From contig JAFEMH010002509.1 in NCBI GenBank assembly GCA_022495995.1, positions 248,001 to 312,000 on the forward strand: a DNA stretch of 64,000 nucleotides, given 5' to 3'. A model generated the notes under the pieces. The model worked only from the letters and a program-made list of their open reading frames with translations, searched no databases and was not told the origin of the DNA. Each line of letters starts with the position of its first letter. Positions within the stretch are counted from its first letter, which is position 1. This document shows positions 46,373 to 57,477 of the stretch, piece by piece. Source of the stretch: Adenophora triphylla var. japonica. Lineage: Eukaryota > Streptophyta > Magnoliopsida > Asterales > Campanulaceae. A program made the position numbers and the translations under genes.

Positions 46373-47864
46373 GGGGACCCATTACAAAGATTTTCTTCCC
46401 TTCTATTTTCTTGCAAAAAGAAAATTCATCTGTAAGTATATTCCTTTGTATTTTCTTTCCTTATCTTCTTTGGTTTATGAGGATTTTCCTTTAGCATGGT
46501 ATTTTTTATTTTATTTTTTTTTATAAAAATAGACCATCTTTGAATATATATTGAATAATGGAAAATGATACTTGTTTTAGATGTAGAGGTGTTATGAATG
46601 AATATTTTTCAGAACATTATTGTGTCAAAAAAAATTTGAAAGATATAAATCACAGATATTATTCATTGTACTTTTGATGTTGTATTTATAACAATATTTA
46701 GAATTTAATGATAGATATAAATCCATATTCATCAATAATACTTAAATGTCAAAAAAACACAAACAACTTTTTTTCAGTTCAGAAGCATGTCAAATTTTTT
46801 CTATTTTCTACAAACAGATTGTTCAAATTTACAATTAGACATCCTATAACTTACTTTATCCACTCTCATGTCTTCATAATGCTTAATTTAAATAATGGCC
46901 ATAGCTATAGCCATTTTGTGTTTGTTTGTTTGGCAAGAGAGGCCAACTAACTGACAAATGGTATTCTATGCTTGTAAAGATAAAGCTTTCTTTCTTGAGA
47001 TGAGGAATGCTACATATTTGGAATATAGAAGAGATTCTGTGATATCTCCTATCCTAAATCGGAAATATGTGAGAATTTAGTTGGATATATATATAACGCT
47101 TATGCACTATTACTAATTATTAAATCATTCATTGGATTTTTGGAGTCCTGTAATGGGCTGTGGATGACTCAATTGAGAAAGTGATTAGTGGCGGCATGTG
47201 GTGTATACGTAGCGGTCGGAGTTCAGGCTCGAATCGTAAGATCCAATCATCCACAATGGATTTGGAACCATTTCTTCTAGATATATGTTGTTTACGATGA
47301 TCAAGATTTGACCATATTTCTTGATTTTGTAAGATAAATGATTTAAGATTAATTGACCGTTCGATGGAATTTATATATTGTTCAATATATCATCTCGATC
47401 ATCAATCTTTCAAAGTATGAAATCTTTTAAATTTTGGTTTGATTTTTGCTGTTGATTCTTTTAAATTCCTTATTAGCTTTCACATTTTTATGTTTTTTTT
47501 TTCTTCTCACGTTTTTTCATTGATATCGCATTTAATATTTATGTTAGCTGACTCCAAATCATTATTGAGATTAATGTTTTATTATTGTTGTCGTTTTGTG
47601 GTTGACAATATAAAAATGCTCTCAACACACATAATGTAGAGCATAAGTATCATGTTTAAAGGCTTTGATAAACTAAGCCAAAAATAGTCAGTAACTTTCC
47701 CGTTCTACTCTCTCAATATAACCTAATTTACGTTTTAAAACAATGACTTATTATATTTACCTCCTATTCTAACCTCACAAAATAATTAACTATTTGCTCT
47801 CTCTAACCCTAAATAAATATCTATCTCTCCTAGATCTCTCTCTCTCACACCCACACACATAAAA
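46373..47864. other. Downstream part of the MIR167 transcript and AT-rich spacer
   Basis: A probable 5' splice site lies at 46432. No protein-coding region or defined transposon was recognised. CT/CA-rich repeats at 47825-47860 abut the next Copia element. Confidence 0.55.
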
Positions 47865-48552
47865 TGAAAGTGTGTGATATCCCAATTCCACCCACATTGA
47901 CAAGACAAGTCAAATGTTGATTTAAGTTAGATTTGTTATTTTCTTTATATTAGTTAATTTAGGTGAATATTGTAATTATGTTTATTTCATTTACTAACCT
48001 ACAAATCAAATAGTGGATATGTTTAGTGTATATTTTTGTTATTTTGTAGAATTTCTCACACAAAAAAAGAGTCCATGATAAGAAAAAATTGCTATTAAAC
48101 AAAGAAGGTAGAAGTCTAATTAAATTAAAGAAGATATTCTCAAGCAAATCTCATCCTACATTGGAGGACCTCTTTGGCTATAAAATGAGAACCACACGGT
48201 TCATTATTGTTACCGCTTTGAAGACTCAATTCTGCATAAAAGTTTCATATATTTAGAGTGTTCTAAAGTGTGAGAGATTATTTTGGTTATTTTGTTCTTC
48301 TTTTAGTATAAAGTTTTTGTGTAAATCGTCTTCAATTTGATTTAATAAGAGAATTTTTTTATCTACAGCTAGGTGTTGTAGATGAGTGTTTAAATTCGTG
48401 TACTACTTTGATTAAGTTTATTATTCCGCTGCTTAAAGTACTGGTGCTAGTGCAGGTGCTATCACACCAGAACTCACATCAGGCGTTTGTGTGTTCATTC
48501 GTCATTCCTAGCCGCTCAATTTCTGTCATTCCTAGCCGCTCAATTTCTTTTA
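47865..48552 (+). repeat. Copia-2 5' LTR
   Basis: 688 bp. It differs from the 3' LTR by scattered changes and by a tandem duplication of GTCATTCCTAGCCGCTCAAT at its end (48501-48550). A TATA-like CTATAAAATGAG lies at 48178. Confidence 0.9.
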
Positions 48553-48610
48553 ATCAGTATCAGAGCTCCACTAGATTACACTGAGTGAGATCCAAGAAAG
48601 AGTAGCCATT

Positions 48611-50155
48611 ATGGAAGGATATTTGAATCAATACCGTTCTCCTGTTTTGGATGAAACTAATTATGTTATTTGAAAAGCTAAAATGCATCTTTTCATCAAA
48701 GCAATTGATAAGAGGGCGTGGCTTAGTATTATTGTTCCATGGTCTCCTCCTCAGGTTGAAAGTAAGAGTGAAGAGGGGAAAACCTCAGAAAAAATCTTCA
48801 AACTCAAATCTGAGGAAGAATGGACTACAACTAAAGTCACTCTAGCTAAATATAATTTCAAGACTCTTGATGCTATATCAAGTCATGTGGATGAACACAT
48901 ATTTCGACTTGTTATAAATCAAAATGTAGCAAAAATAGCATGAGATATTCTGCAAAGTCACTGTGAAGGTGATGATAGTGTTAAGGCCAATAGGTTGAGA
49001 ATTTCCATAACCAAGTTTGAAAACTTGAGGATGAATGAGACTGAAGACATAAAAACATACTCCCTCCGTCCCACCTCACTTGACACCCTTGAGGTGGGCA
49101 CGGAAACTAAGAAAAAAGAATAAAATAAAAAAAATGTGTGGTAGAAAATGAAGAGAGAGAATGAGTGGGGTAAATAGTAGTGTTGGTTGAATAAATTGAG
49201 TGGTGGAAAATGAAGAGAGAGAATGAGTGGTGGGGTAGAGTGAATATAAAATTATAAAAAGTTGGCTATTTTGGGAAGTGTCAAGTGAGCAAGGACGGCC
49301 CAAAATGGAAATAAGTGTCAAGTGAGGTGGGACGGAGGGAGTATTCCGCTAAATTGAGAGAAATCTCAAATGAATGTCTCTCCCTAGGTGAGCCTATATC
49401 AAATGCTAGATTGGTATAAGCAAAATGTTGAGAACTGTTACTGAAAAATTCAATATTAAAATTGCTGCTGTTGAAGAAGCGCATGATACCACAACTATGG
49501 GTTTAGATACTCTTGTGGGTATTCTGAGCATGTTTGAGATGAACTTGTCAATACAACAGCAACATAAAGCTGAAAATATTGCTCTTGCAACTGCTCTCTC
49601 TAATGTATCCAAAGTGTCAAAAGAATCTCCAAAGAAATTGACACTTCAAATTTGAAAACTGAAGATGTTGCCCTTTTGACCAAAAAATTTACGTCGTTTT
49701 TTAAATAAACGCGACAACAAGTTTCCTTCGAAAATTCAAAACGCTTTTGAAAAACCAAAAGAGGATACTGAGAGTAGTTTCAAGAAACCTACTACTTTTG
49801 CTAAGAAAAGATCTGAAACTGTTCAATGTAGAGCCTGCAAAGGCTTTGGGCACTATGCCAATAAGTGTGCCTCTGAAGAAAAATGTAATAAGATTTTGTG
49901 CACCCTTAGTGACAGTGAGGACGAAGATGAAACGCTAAACTTAGCAATCCTGGAAATCTCGCCCACTAGTCCTGAACATCAGTTTGATGTAGCTTCAGAT
50001 GTAGTCACACCAACCATCACATCTTCTGACTCTGAGTTCTACTGTTTCATCTCTCCCCTGTCTGAGAAAACAGAGAATGAAGAAGAAAGTGATGGAAGTT
50101 ACCAACAACTTCTTGATGCTTATGCTGATTTATTTGCTGACCGAAAAAATGAGTA
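48611..50155 (+). pseudogene. Copia-2 gag, broken and carrying a Stowaway MITE
   Basis: The frame starts M-E-G-Y-L-N-Q-Y-R. TGA codons at 48671 and 48941 sit where Trp is expected. A Stowaway (49060-49341) splits the gag. After it come a frameshift near 49400, the zinc knuckle C-R-A-C-K-G-F-G-H-Y-A-N-K-C (49832-49870) and an acidic segment. Confidence 0.8.
49060..49341. mobile_element. Stowaway MITE inside Copia-2 gag
   Basis: CTCCCTCCGTCCCACCTCAC and its complement GTGAGGTGGGACGGAGGGAG are flanked by TA. Removing the element with one TA leaves the gag frame continuous, so it came in after the Copia. Confidence 0.93.
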
Positions 50156-50648
50156 GAAAAAATGACAATTTTTAAAAAGGTTAATGAGAAACTCTCTACT
50201 GAAATTTCCACTTTAAAAGGTTACCACTGAAAATTACAACCAAAAGGATGACATAGCAAAACTCGAGGTCATGCTTATCAAACGTGATATTGAACTCGAG
50301 AAGACCAAAACAGAACTCGAAAAGCCAACAGAACTTTTGCAAAATTAAATACTGGAAAGGCCAAACTTGAGAAAGTTTTGAATATGGGAAATAATTCAAA
50401 AATTGGTCTTGGCTATGAATCCACTTTTGTGAAAGAAGGAGAAAGTCCCTAAAAAACCAAGGTCTTTCAAAATCATAAAACAATACCTAAGAAAGAGAGG
50501 TTTATCTGCCACTACTGCTTTGCCCCAGGTCACATCAAACCCTTTTGTTACCAAAGGATTCATGACCTCGGAAAATCTGCTCCTCAGATGAGCCCCCGGA
50601 TGTACTCACATCACCACTCACATCACCAGATTAAAATCTGGTCAGTTT

Positions 50649-52479
50649 GTGTGGGTGAAAAAGAAAAGTGAGGAATGCAAAGTGGTGTTCACCTCACTCA
50701 AGAGCAGCATAGCTAGCTCATGGTACTTCGTCAGCGGTTGCTCAAGGCACATGACTGGTAATGTTGAATTCCTAACCGATTACACCATACTTAAAGGTGG
50801 AAACGTGAACTATGGGGGAGGAGCCCAAGGTAAGATTGTTGGTAAGGGTACTCTGTGTTAATAATATGCCTAAACTGAAAAATGTCTATCACGTGAAAGG
50901 CTTAAAAGCTAATCTCATTAGTATAAGCCAACTATGTGATGACAATTTGCATGTTAAATTTGACAAGCATAAGTGCAAAGTGTTTGATAGCACTGATCAA
51001 TGCTTGTTCACTGGAGTAAGGTCTCCAGATAATTGTTACAAATTTGGTGACAACTTATCCTGTCTTAGCTCCAAAGTAAATGATCTTGAGGTTTGGCATC
51101 AAAAGTTAGGTCATGCAAGTTTTAGGAAAATGGAAGAGTTGGTGAGATTTAATGATGTTAAACACTTACCTAAACTTGATTTCAAACAAGTAAGTGTGTG
51201 TGGTCATTGTCAAAAGGGAAAGCAAACTAAGGATTCCTACAAAAAGGTTGATTGAGATCTTGGAACTAATCTATACTGACCTTATGGGACCCATTGAAGT
51301 TGAAAGCTTAAGTAAAAAGAAATATTCTTTTGTTGGTGTAGATGATTTTTCTAGGAACACATGGGTCTTACATTTGAAAGAAAAGTCTGAAGCACTTGAG
51401 TTGTTTAAAGTGTAGTATAAAAAGGTCAAAAACTTGCATGGTAAGAAAGTGATTAAAATTCGGTCCGACCATGGAACTGAATATGAAAACACCTTGTTCT
51501 CTGAATTTTGTGATTCCAAAGGAATAACCCATGATTTTTCAGCCCCTAAAACTCCTCAACAAAATGGGGTGGCTGAAAGAAAGAATCGTACTTTGCAAGA
51601 GATGGCTCGTGTCATGCTTAGTTCTAAAAACATCTCTAAACGGTTCTGGGCTGAGGCTCTTAACACAACTTGTTACATAAGAAATAGAGTCTACTTGAGG
51701 GTTGGGTAAACCATGACTCCTTATGAAATTCTTCTTGATAAAAAACCTACTCTCAAATACTTTCATATTTTTGGATGCATATGCTATGTTCTGAATGATA
51801 GAGACTATCTGTCAAAATTTGACTCTAAGAGTGACAAAGTTGTATTCCTAGGGTATTCCACAAATAGCCGCACTTATAGGGTTTACAACCTTAGAACCAA
51901 TACTATTATGGAGTCTATTAATGTCACTTTTGATAATACTGCTGATTTGAATCTAAAAACTCTTGAAGATGATGTCTCAGGTTGCGTGGAAATGTTGGAA
52001 GACACCCAAAATACAGTTGAACAGAAACTGCAAACAGAGATACAGAAAGATGATGCAGGCCCTGGTGTGATCATATCACCACCTACATCAGGACCAAATG
52101 AGTCTACATCAAACTCAGAAAATTCGTCTGACAGTTTAGACTGTAAAGAAGGGAACCTGGACAGAACCAGACACATACCAAGCAGGATTCAGAAGAACCA
52201 CCCAGTCACACAGATGATTGGCAATGTTAATGAAAAGGTATATACAAGGGAGAAGCTAAGAATCAACTACAGAGAATTGACTGAATTGAGCTGTGTAAGC
52301 TCACAGGTAAACAAGGTAAGCTCTTGCTGTTTCGTTTCTCATTTTGAGCCTAAGAATGTTAATGAGGCAATGGAAGAAGATAACTGGGTTGTGGCAATGC
52401 AAGGGGAATTAAATCAATTTGAGAAAAATGATGTGTGGGTCTTGGTCCCTAGACCTAATGGGGGTGTTTTTATCTTGGG
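50649..52479 (+). pseudogene. Copia-2 protease, integrase and start of RT, broken
   Basis: Protease reads W-Y-F-V-S-G-C-S-R-H-M-T-G: the catalytic Asp is replaced by Val (codon 50730). Integrase follows with W-H-Q-K-L-G-H ... C-G-H-C zinc region, T-D-L-M-G-P, I-R-S-D-H-G-T-E-Y and N-G-V-A-E-R-K-N-R. Frame breaks lie near 51255, 51415 and 51709. The RT start V-A-M-Q-G-E-L-N-Q-F-E-K-N-D-V-W is present, then the sequence jumps to RNase H. Confidence 0.85.
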
Positions 52480-52863
52480 AACAACTTAGTGTCTTGGTAT
52501 AGTCGAAAACAAAACTGCGTATCCCTCTCAACTACTGAGTCGGAATATGTTGTTGTTGACAGTTGTTGTTCTCAACTTCTTTGGATGAATCAGATGATTA
52601 AGGATTATGGGCTTAAAAGTGATGTTTTAACTGTCTTTTGTGATAATCTAAGCGCCATAGAAATATCAAAAAATCTTGTTCAACACTCACGTACTAAACA
52701 CATTAACATTAGACATCATTTTATTCGTGATCTTATTGAGAAAAAAATCATTAGCATGGAATCTATAAATACTGAAAAACAGTTGGCTGATATTTTCACC
52801 AAAGCTCTTGATTTTCAGAGATTTTCTACCCTAAGGAAGTCTCTGAGTTTGTGTGTCATTTGA
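52450..52863 (+). pseudogene. Copia-2 RNase H, joined to the RT start by a deletion
   Basis: After L-V-P-R-P-N at about 52455 the sequence reads G-G-V-F and, one frame on, L-G-N-N-L-V-S-W-Y-S-R-K-Q-N-C, which belongs to RNase H. Roughly the whole RT palm with its Y-V-D-D is absent. RNase H motifs E-S-E-Y-V, C-D-N-L-S-A-I and R-T-K-H-I remain. The ORF ends at 52861-52863. Confidence 0.85.
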
Positions 52864-54169
52864 AGGTGTGATCCCCCGTGTGATCACACCAGAGCGTACA
52901 CATGTATATTTTATTTCTAACAAAAAAATTAAAAAAAAATGCATTGCACGATACATCTCAGTGTGGTCACTTGTATTACATCTCTGACATGACTCCTCTC
53001 TGAATTGTGAATTCTTCTTAAAAAGTGTTATCATCTGTTGACTCAAATTTATCCTATTGGATGTCTCTTGGTGGGTGCCTAATCTAAGGGAAACAAGTGC
53101 TCAACTCTTGGTATGAAGCCATTTCAATGTGATCAAAATGACATCAAGAGAAAATTTAGGTCAAATTAACAAGATCATTCGAAAGAGGGCTATCCATGAA
53201 GGCAAAGAAGAGAGAAAGCTACCCACAAAATCTTTTCCACAAATAAAAAATGGGTGGGTGCATCCTAGAGGCCAAGCAAAACAAGAATTCAATTAATTGA
53301 CTTTCTTAGAGGAGATGTGTCCCTTGATGTGATCACATCCCATACCACACATGTACTGAGATTTATCCTTCACATGTTTGTACATCGTGCATCATTCTCT
53401 TAGACATAAATTAGGTCAACCTGGTCATTGGTGAAAATATTGTCAAATTTATTTTTCTTTCCCTCATTCGTTTGGTTAAAGGATCTTGTCCTCAATAAAA
53501 TCGTGAATCTCTTATTTATGGTGATAATGTGTTTAGGGGGAGTATATTTGCGGATCTTTGTGATCTTTTTATGGCAGGTATATTATTCACAAAGGAGAAA
53601 GGAATTTGACCTCTTCAAGGTTTGCTAAAAATTGATCCTTATCATCTAAGAAATTTCAAGAGGTTAAAGTAGTTCCTATCTCAGATGCCAAGGTATTAAG
53701 TTCTCTCCTTCTTAAACTATATCTCCCTAGGTGTCCTTCTCTCATCGGCTACCACCGTCTCTCTCTATTTTATTGGAGGGAACACAAATTGTTGCATATG
53801 GTGTGATTTCTGATGTGGCCACATCTAGACTCACATCTGATGCATTTCATCCATTCTAGTAAAAAAGGAGGATAAGTAAGTCAAAATTGAGGATAGAAAC
53901 TGAAGTGATGGAAACTGAAGCTTGTTTAGTGGGAGTTTTTCTATATTTGGTAATCTGGTTTTATCTGTTTTTTGATGAAGGGGGAAGAGTAAGTCAAAAG
54001 GGGAGATACAACTGAAGTTGAGGATAAGTTGTAACAAATTCAGGGAGAGTTGGATCATTTGCTTATTTAAGGGGAGATTAATATGTGATCATTAGTTTAT
54101 TCTATATGATCTTGGCTTATGATTCGTTTTGACCAGAAAGCAACAAATCAGGGGGAGATTGAAAGTGTG
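52864..54169 (+). other. Copia-2 region between RNase H and the 3' LTR
   Basis: 1.3 kb with no long ORF. Some Sireviruses carry an extra, envelope-like ORF here; I cannot recognise one. It ends in the purine tract. Confidence 0.6.
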
Positions 54170-54819
54170 TGATGTTTCACACACATTGACAAGTCAAATG
54201 TTGACTTAAGTTAGATTTGTTACTTTCTTTATATTAGTTAATTTAGGTAAATATTGTATATATTGTAATTAGGTTTATTTTATTTACTAACCTACTAACC
54301 AAATATTGGATATGTTTTAGTGTATATTTTGGTTATTTTGTAGGATCTCTCACACAAGGAAAGAGTCCATGATAAGAAAGGATTGCTTTGATTAAACAAA
54401 GAAGGTAGAAGTCTAATTAAAGAAGATATTCTCAAGCAAATCTCATCCTACATTGGAGGACCTCTTTGGCTATAAAATGAGAACCACACGGTCCATTATT
54501 GTTACCGCTTTGAAGACTCAATTCCGCATAAGAGTTTCATATATTTAGAGAGTTCTAAAGTGTGAGAGATTATTTTGGTTATTTTTTTTTCTTCTCTTAG
54601 TACAAAGTTTTTGTGTAAACCGTCTTCTATTTGATTTAATAAGAGAAGTTTTTTATTGTCTACAGCTAGTTGCTGTAGATGAGTGTTTAAATTTGTGTTC
54701 TACTTTGATTAAGTTTATTATTCCGCTGCTTTAAGTACTGGTGCTGGTGTTATCACACCAGGACTCACATCAGACGTGTGTGTGTTCATTCATCATTCCT
54801 AGCTGCTCAATTTCTTTCA
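54170..54819 (+). repeat. Copia-2 3' LTR
   Basis: 650 bp, starting TGAAAGTGTG right after the purine tract and ending CTTTCA. Confidence 0.9.
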
Positions 54820-55994
54820 CCAAACACACACACTCCCCCTTCCTCTCTCTCTCCACTTTTTCTCTCTACTCCCCCTCTCTCTCCACTTTCTCTCTCTACC
54901 CTCCCTCCGATCACCTGTTATTCAGGTGACAGTCTCCCTCATCAACTTCGATGACCATCTCCTTCCTCAACTTCGACGTCTGTCTCCCTCCCCAACTCCG
55001 ACGATCGTCTTCCCCAACTCCGGCCACCTGTCTTCCCCTAACTCCGGCGACGGGCACCCTTTCTCCGGTGCAAATCCAAGTCAACATGAATGTTTTAGTA
55101 TTCAACGGTCAGCAGATCTACAAATCTAGAAACGTCGACCCCCTTAGATTCTGACATAGAACCGTCAAACTCCTAATCTTGTTCGTTTTCATCGCCGGCG
55201 AGATCAAAATTTGGCCAAAATCCCCTTCTTCAACAGCGTTTATCCACATCAATGTTGGTCACCATAATTCATGGCTAAAATTTCTTCTGGCCAACTCACA
55301 TCCTAACAAAAGTGTCGATCTCTTCTTCAAGATCGACACAGGAGAGGGAAATAATTGTGTGTATGAAAAAGGGTGGGACAGACATGTATAGTTAGAGGAA
55401 AGAAGAGGCAAACTTTATACTTGGATTTTCAGATTAATGAAGAGAGAGGAACGAAGGGGGTTGATGATTTTCTTTTCCAAGTTAAAATGTTGGTTGAATT
55501 GAAAGATTTGGTTCATATCTGATGGCTTCTGAGTTGTGTGGGCTTTGTCACTGTGATTAATAAATGTTTCTAATTATCAAACTATTTGATTGTATTATTG
55601 TTTACAATAGAGAATTTAAAGTATTTAACGATTTTTTTATACTGTTAAATATTATTATAATACTCGTGAAAAAAATGTACTTCCTCCGTTTCATTTGAAA
55701 TTGTAAGAAAATCGTTGGGATGAAGGATAAATATATATTAATATTATAAGTTGTTTTAGTAAAGTAGACAATTTAAGAGTTTTTAGCTGTTTCGTAAACA
55801 AATGAGAAAAATTGAGAAGTTTTTAGTTGTTTGTAGTCATAGTGGTCGTCGGCCATAGTCGGTCACATTTTAGTAGTTGATAACTGAGAACGGTTGATAA
55901 TTAAGAACAACTGAGAACATCCTATAGAACAATTAAGAACAACAAAGAAGTTCTTAATTGTAGGTCTCCAGTCGAAGTTGGTCGCCGACTAGAG
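54820..55994. other. Intergenic stretch with CT-rich repeats, no gene assigned
   Basis: 54825-54905 is CT/CA-rich. 54910-55100 has a GC-richer patch with repeated CTCCGGCGAC-like words and short frames without a known domain. A Stowaway-like left end (ACTTCCTCCGTTTCATTTGA) occurs at 55680. Confidence 0.45.
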
Positions 55995-56900
55995 TTGGTT
56001 GCTTTCTCAGTTGACAATTGTGAACTTGCTAATAAGTTCTCAGCAGCTGTTTGGTCTTCAAAGCGGTTGTCGGAGTTGGTGGCCTCCGAAGTTGATCATG
56101 TTCTTAGTAGTTTATGAGAACTTACTGATAAGTTCTCAGTTGTTTGCTCACAGAGTTGATGGTGTTCTTATTAGTTGAGTTGACAACTGAGAATTTACTG
56201 ATAAGTTCTCAGTTTTTTGATGGCTAGAGTTGATCGTGTTTGTAGTAGTTTAGTTGACAACTAAGAACTTACTGATAAGTTCTTAGTTGTTTGTTCGCCA
56301 AAGTTGATCGTGTTCTTAGTAGTTTAGTTGACAACTGAGAACTAACTGATAAGTTCTCAGTTGTTTGGTCGCCGGAGTTGGTGGTCTGTGGAGTTGGTCG
56401 TGTTGTTAGTAGTTTAGTTGACAACTGAAAACTTACTGATAAGTTAAGTTATCAGTTGTTTGGTCGCCTGAGAAGTCACTGGAGTTGATCGTGTTCTTAG
56501 TAGTTTATGTGACAACTGAGAACTTACTGATAATTTAAGTTCTCAGTTGTTTGGTTGCCGGAGTTGGTGGTCGTTGGATTTGATCGTGTTCTTAGTAGTT
56601 TAGTTGACAACTGAGAACTTACTGATAAGTTAAGTTCTCAGTTGTTTGGTCGCCGCGCCGGAGTTGGTGATCGTCGGAGTTGATCGTGTTCTTAGTAGTT
56701 TAGTTGACAACTGAGAACTTACTGATAAGTTTAGTTCTCAGTTGTTTGGTCGCCGGAGAGGTCGCCGGTGTTGGTGGTCGTCGGAGAGGTCACCGGAGTT
56801 GGTGGTCGTCGGAGTTAATCGTGTTTTTAGTAGTTTAGTTGACACCTGAGAACTTACTGATAAGTTAAGTTCTCAGTTGTTTGATCGCCGGAGAGGTTGC
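55995..56900. repeat. Minisatellite of about ten units (about 65-135 bp), each with a long hairpin
   Basis: The unit core is GTTCTTAGTAGTTTAGTTGA, then CAACTGAGAACTTA-CTGA-TAAGTTCTCAGTTG, then TTTGGTCGCCGGAGTTGGTG and a variable GTCGTCGGAGTTGATC tail. The inner arms form a 14-bp perfect stem with a 4-base loop. Later units have an extra TAAGT or TTAGT in the right arm. Divergent copies start near 55880. Confidence 0.88.
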
Positions 56901-57221
56901 TGGCAAAAAAAAAACCGGAGTTGGTCGCCGGAGTTGATGATTGCTGGAGGTATTGACTGGAGAAGATGGGGGAGGGGTGACCTAAGGTGATGGTGGTTGG
57001 AGAGAAAGTAAATTGATAAAGAAGATGGACTTAGTAAAATGATGAGAGGATGAATTTAGTAAAATGATGGAAGGGTGTACTTATTTAGCTAGAGACTATA
57101 TGGTTATATGAAATATTGCTTGTCTTGTGAGGTAAAATTGATAAGTTTGAGAGCTTATATGGTAAATCCCCCTATTGATAAATGAGTTTTTACTCATTTT
57201 ATTAAGTACTTTTAGTATTAA

Positions 57222-57262
57222 CTAGTCTAACACCCGTGCGTTAAATGCACGGCTAAAAAATT
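57222..57262 (-). mobile_element. Helitron 3' terminus
   Basis: On the minus strand the sequence GCCGTGCATTTAACGCACGG forms a 6-bp stem (CCGTGC/GCACGG) about 10 bp before GACTAG|T. Hairpin plus CTAG before T is the classic Helitron end. The 5' end was not found; the Athila element may have cut it off. Confidence 0.6.
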
Positions 57263-57477
57263 TTGACAAATAAAATGAACTAAACTTAAGAATTATTATA
57301 ACTATAAAGGTTAATTTATGAAATTATTTTTTAAAATTAAGTTTATTCAACAAAAATATATTGTCTGAAATTAATAATAATAAAAAATACAAATTTTGAA
57401 AAATTTACATGTTCACATTATTTATGGTTTCATTCAAATTGTTTCCCTCGTTGCATATTAAAATTATCAACCGAGCA

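Larger units (their letters stand above)
47865..54819 (+). mobile_element. Second Copia element (Sirevirus-like), internally deleted
   Basis: LTRs 47865-48552 and 54170-54819 start TGAAAGTGTGTGAT and end near TTTCTTTCA / TTTCTTTTA. An iMet-type primer-binding region ATCAGTATCAGAGCTCC follows the 5' LTR. The polypurine tract AATCAGGGGGAGAT precedes the 3' LTR. The + strand order is gag, protease, integrase, RT fragment, RNase H. Motifs such as S-G-C-S-R-H-M-T-G and the long non-coding stretch after RNase H suggest the Sirevirus lineage. Many stops and a missing RT core make it inactive. I see no matching 5-bp target duplication (TAAAA versus CCAAA). Confidence 0.9.

Noticed and set aside
52864..54169. 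Envelope-like ORF expected in Sireviruses
   Set aside because: No long ORF or membrane-type segment beyond a short hydrophobic frame at 53428-53628, which I could not support.
54926..55391. Short overlapping ORFs after Copia-2
   Set aside because: Low-complexity Ser/Pro-rich translations of CT-rich sequence; no homology recognised and no splice structure.
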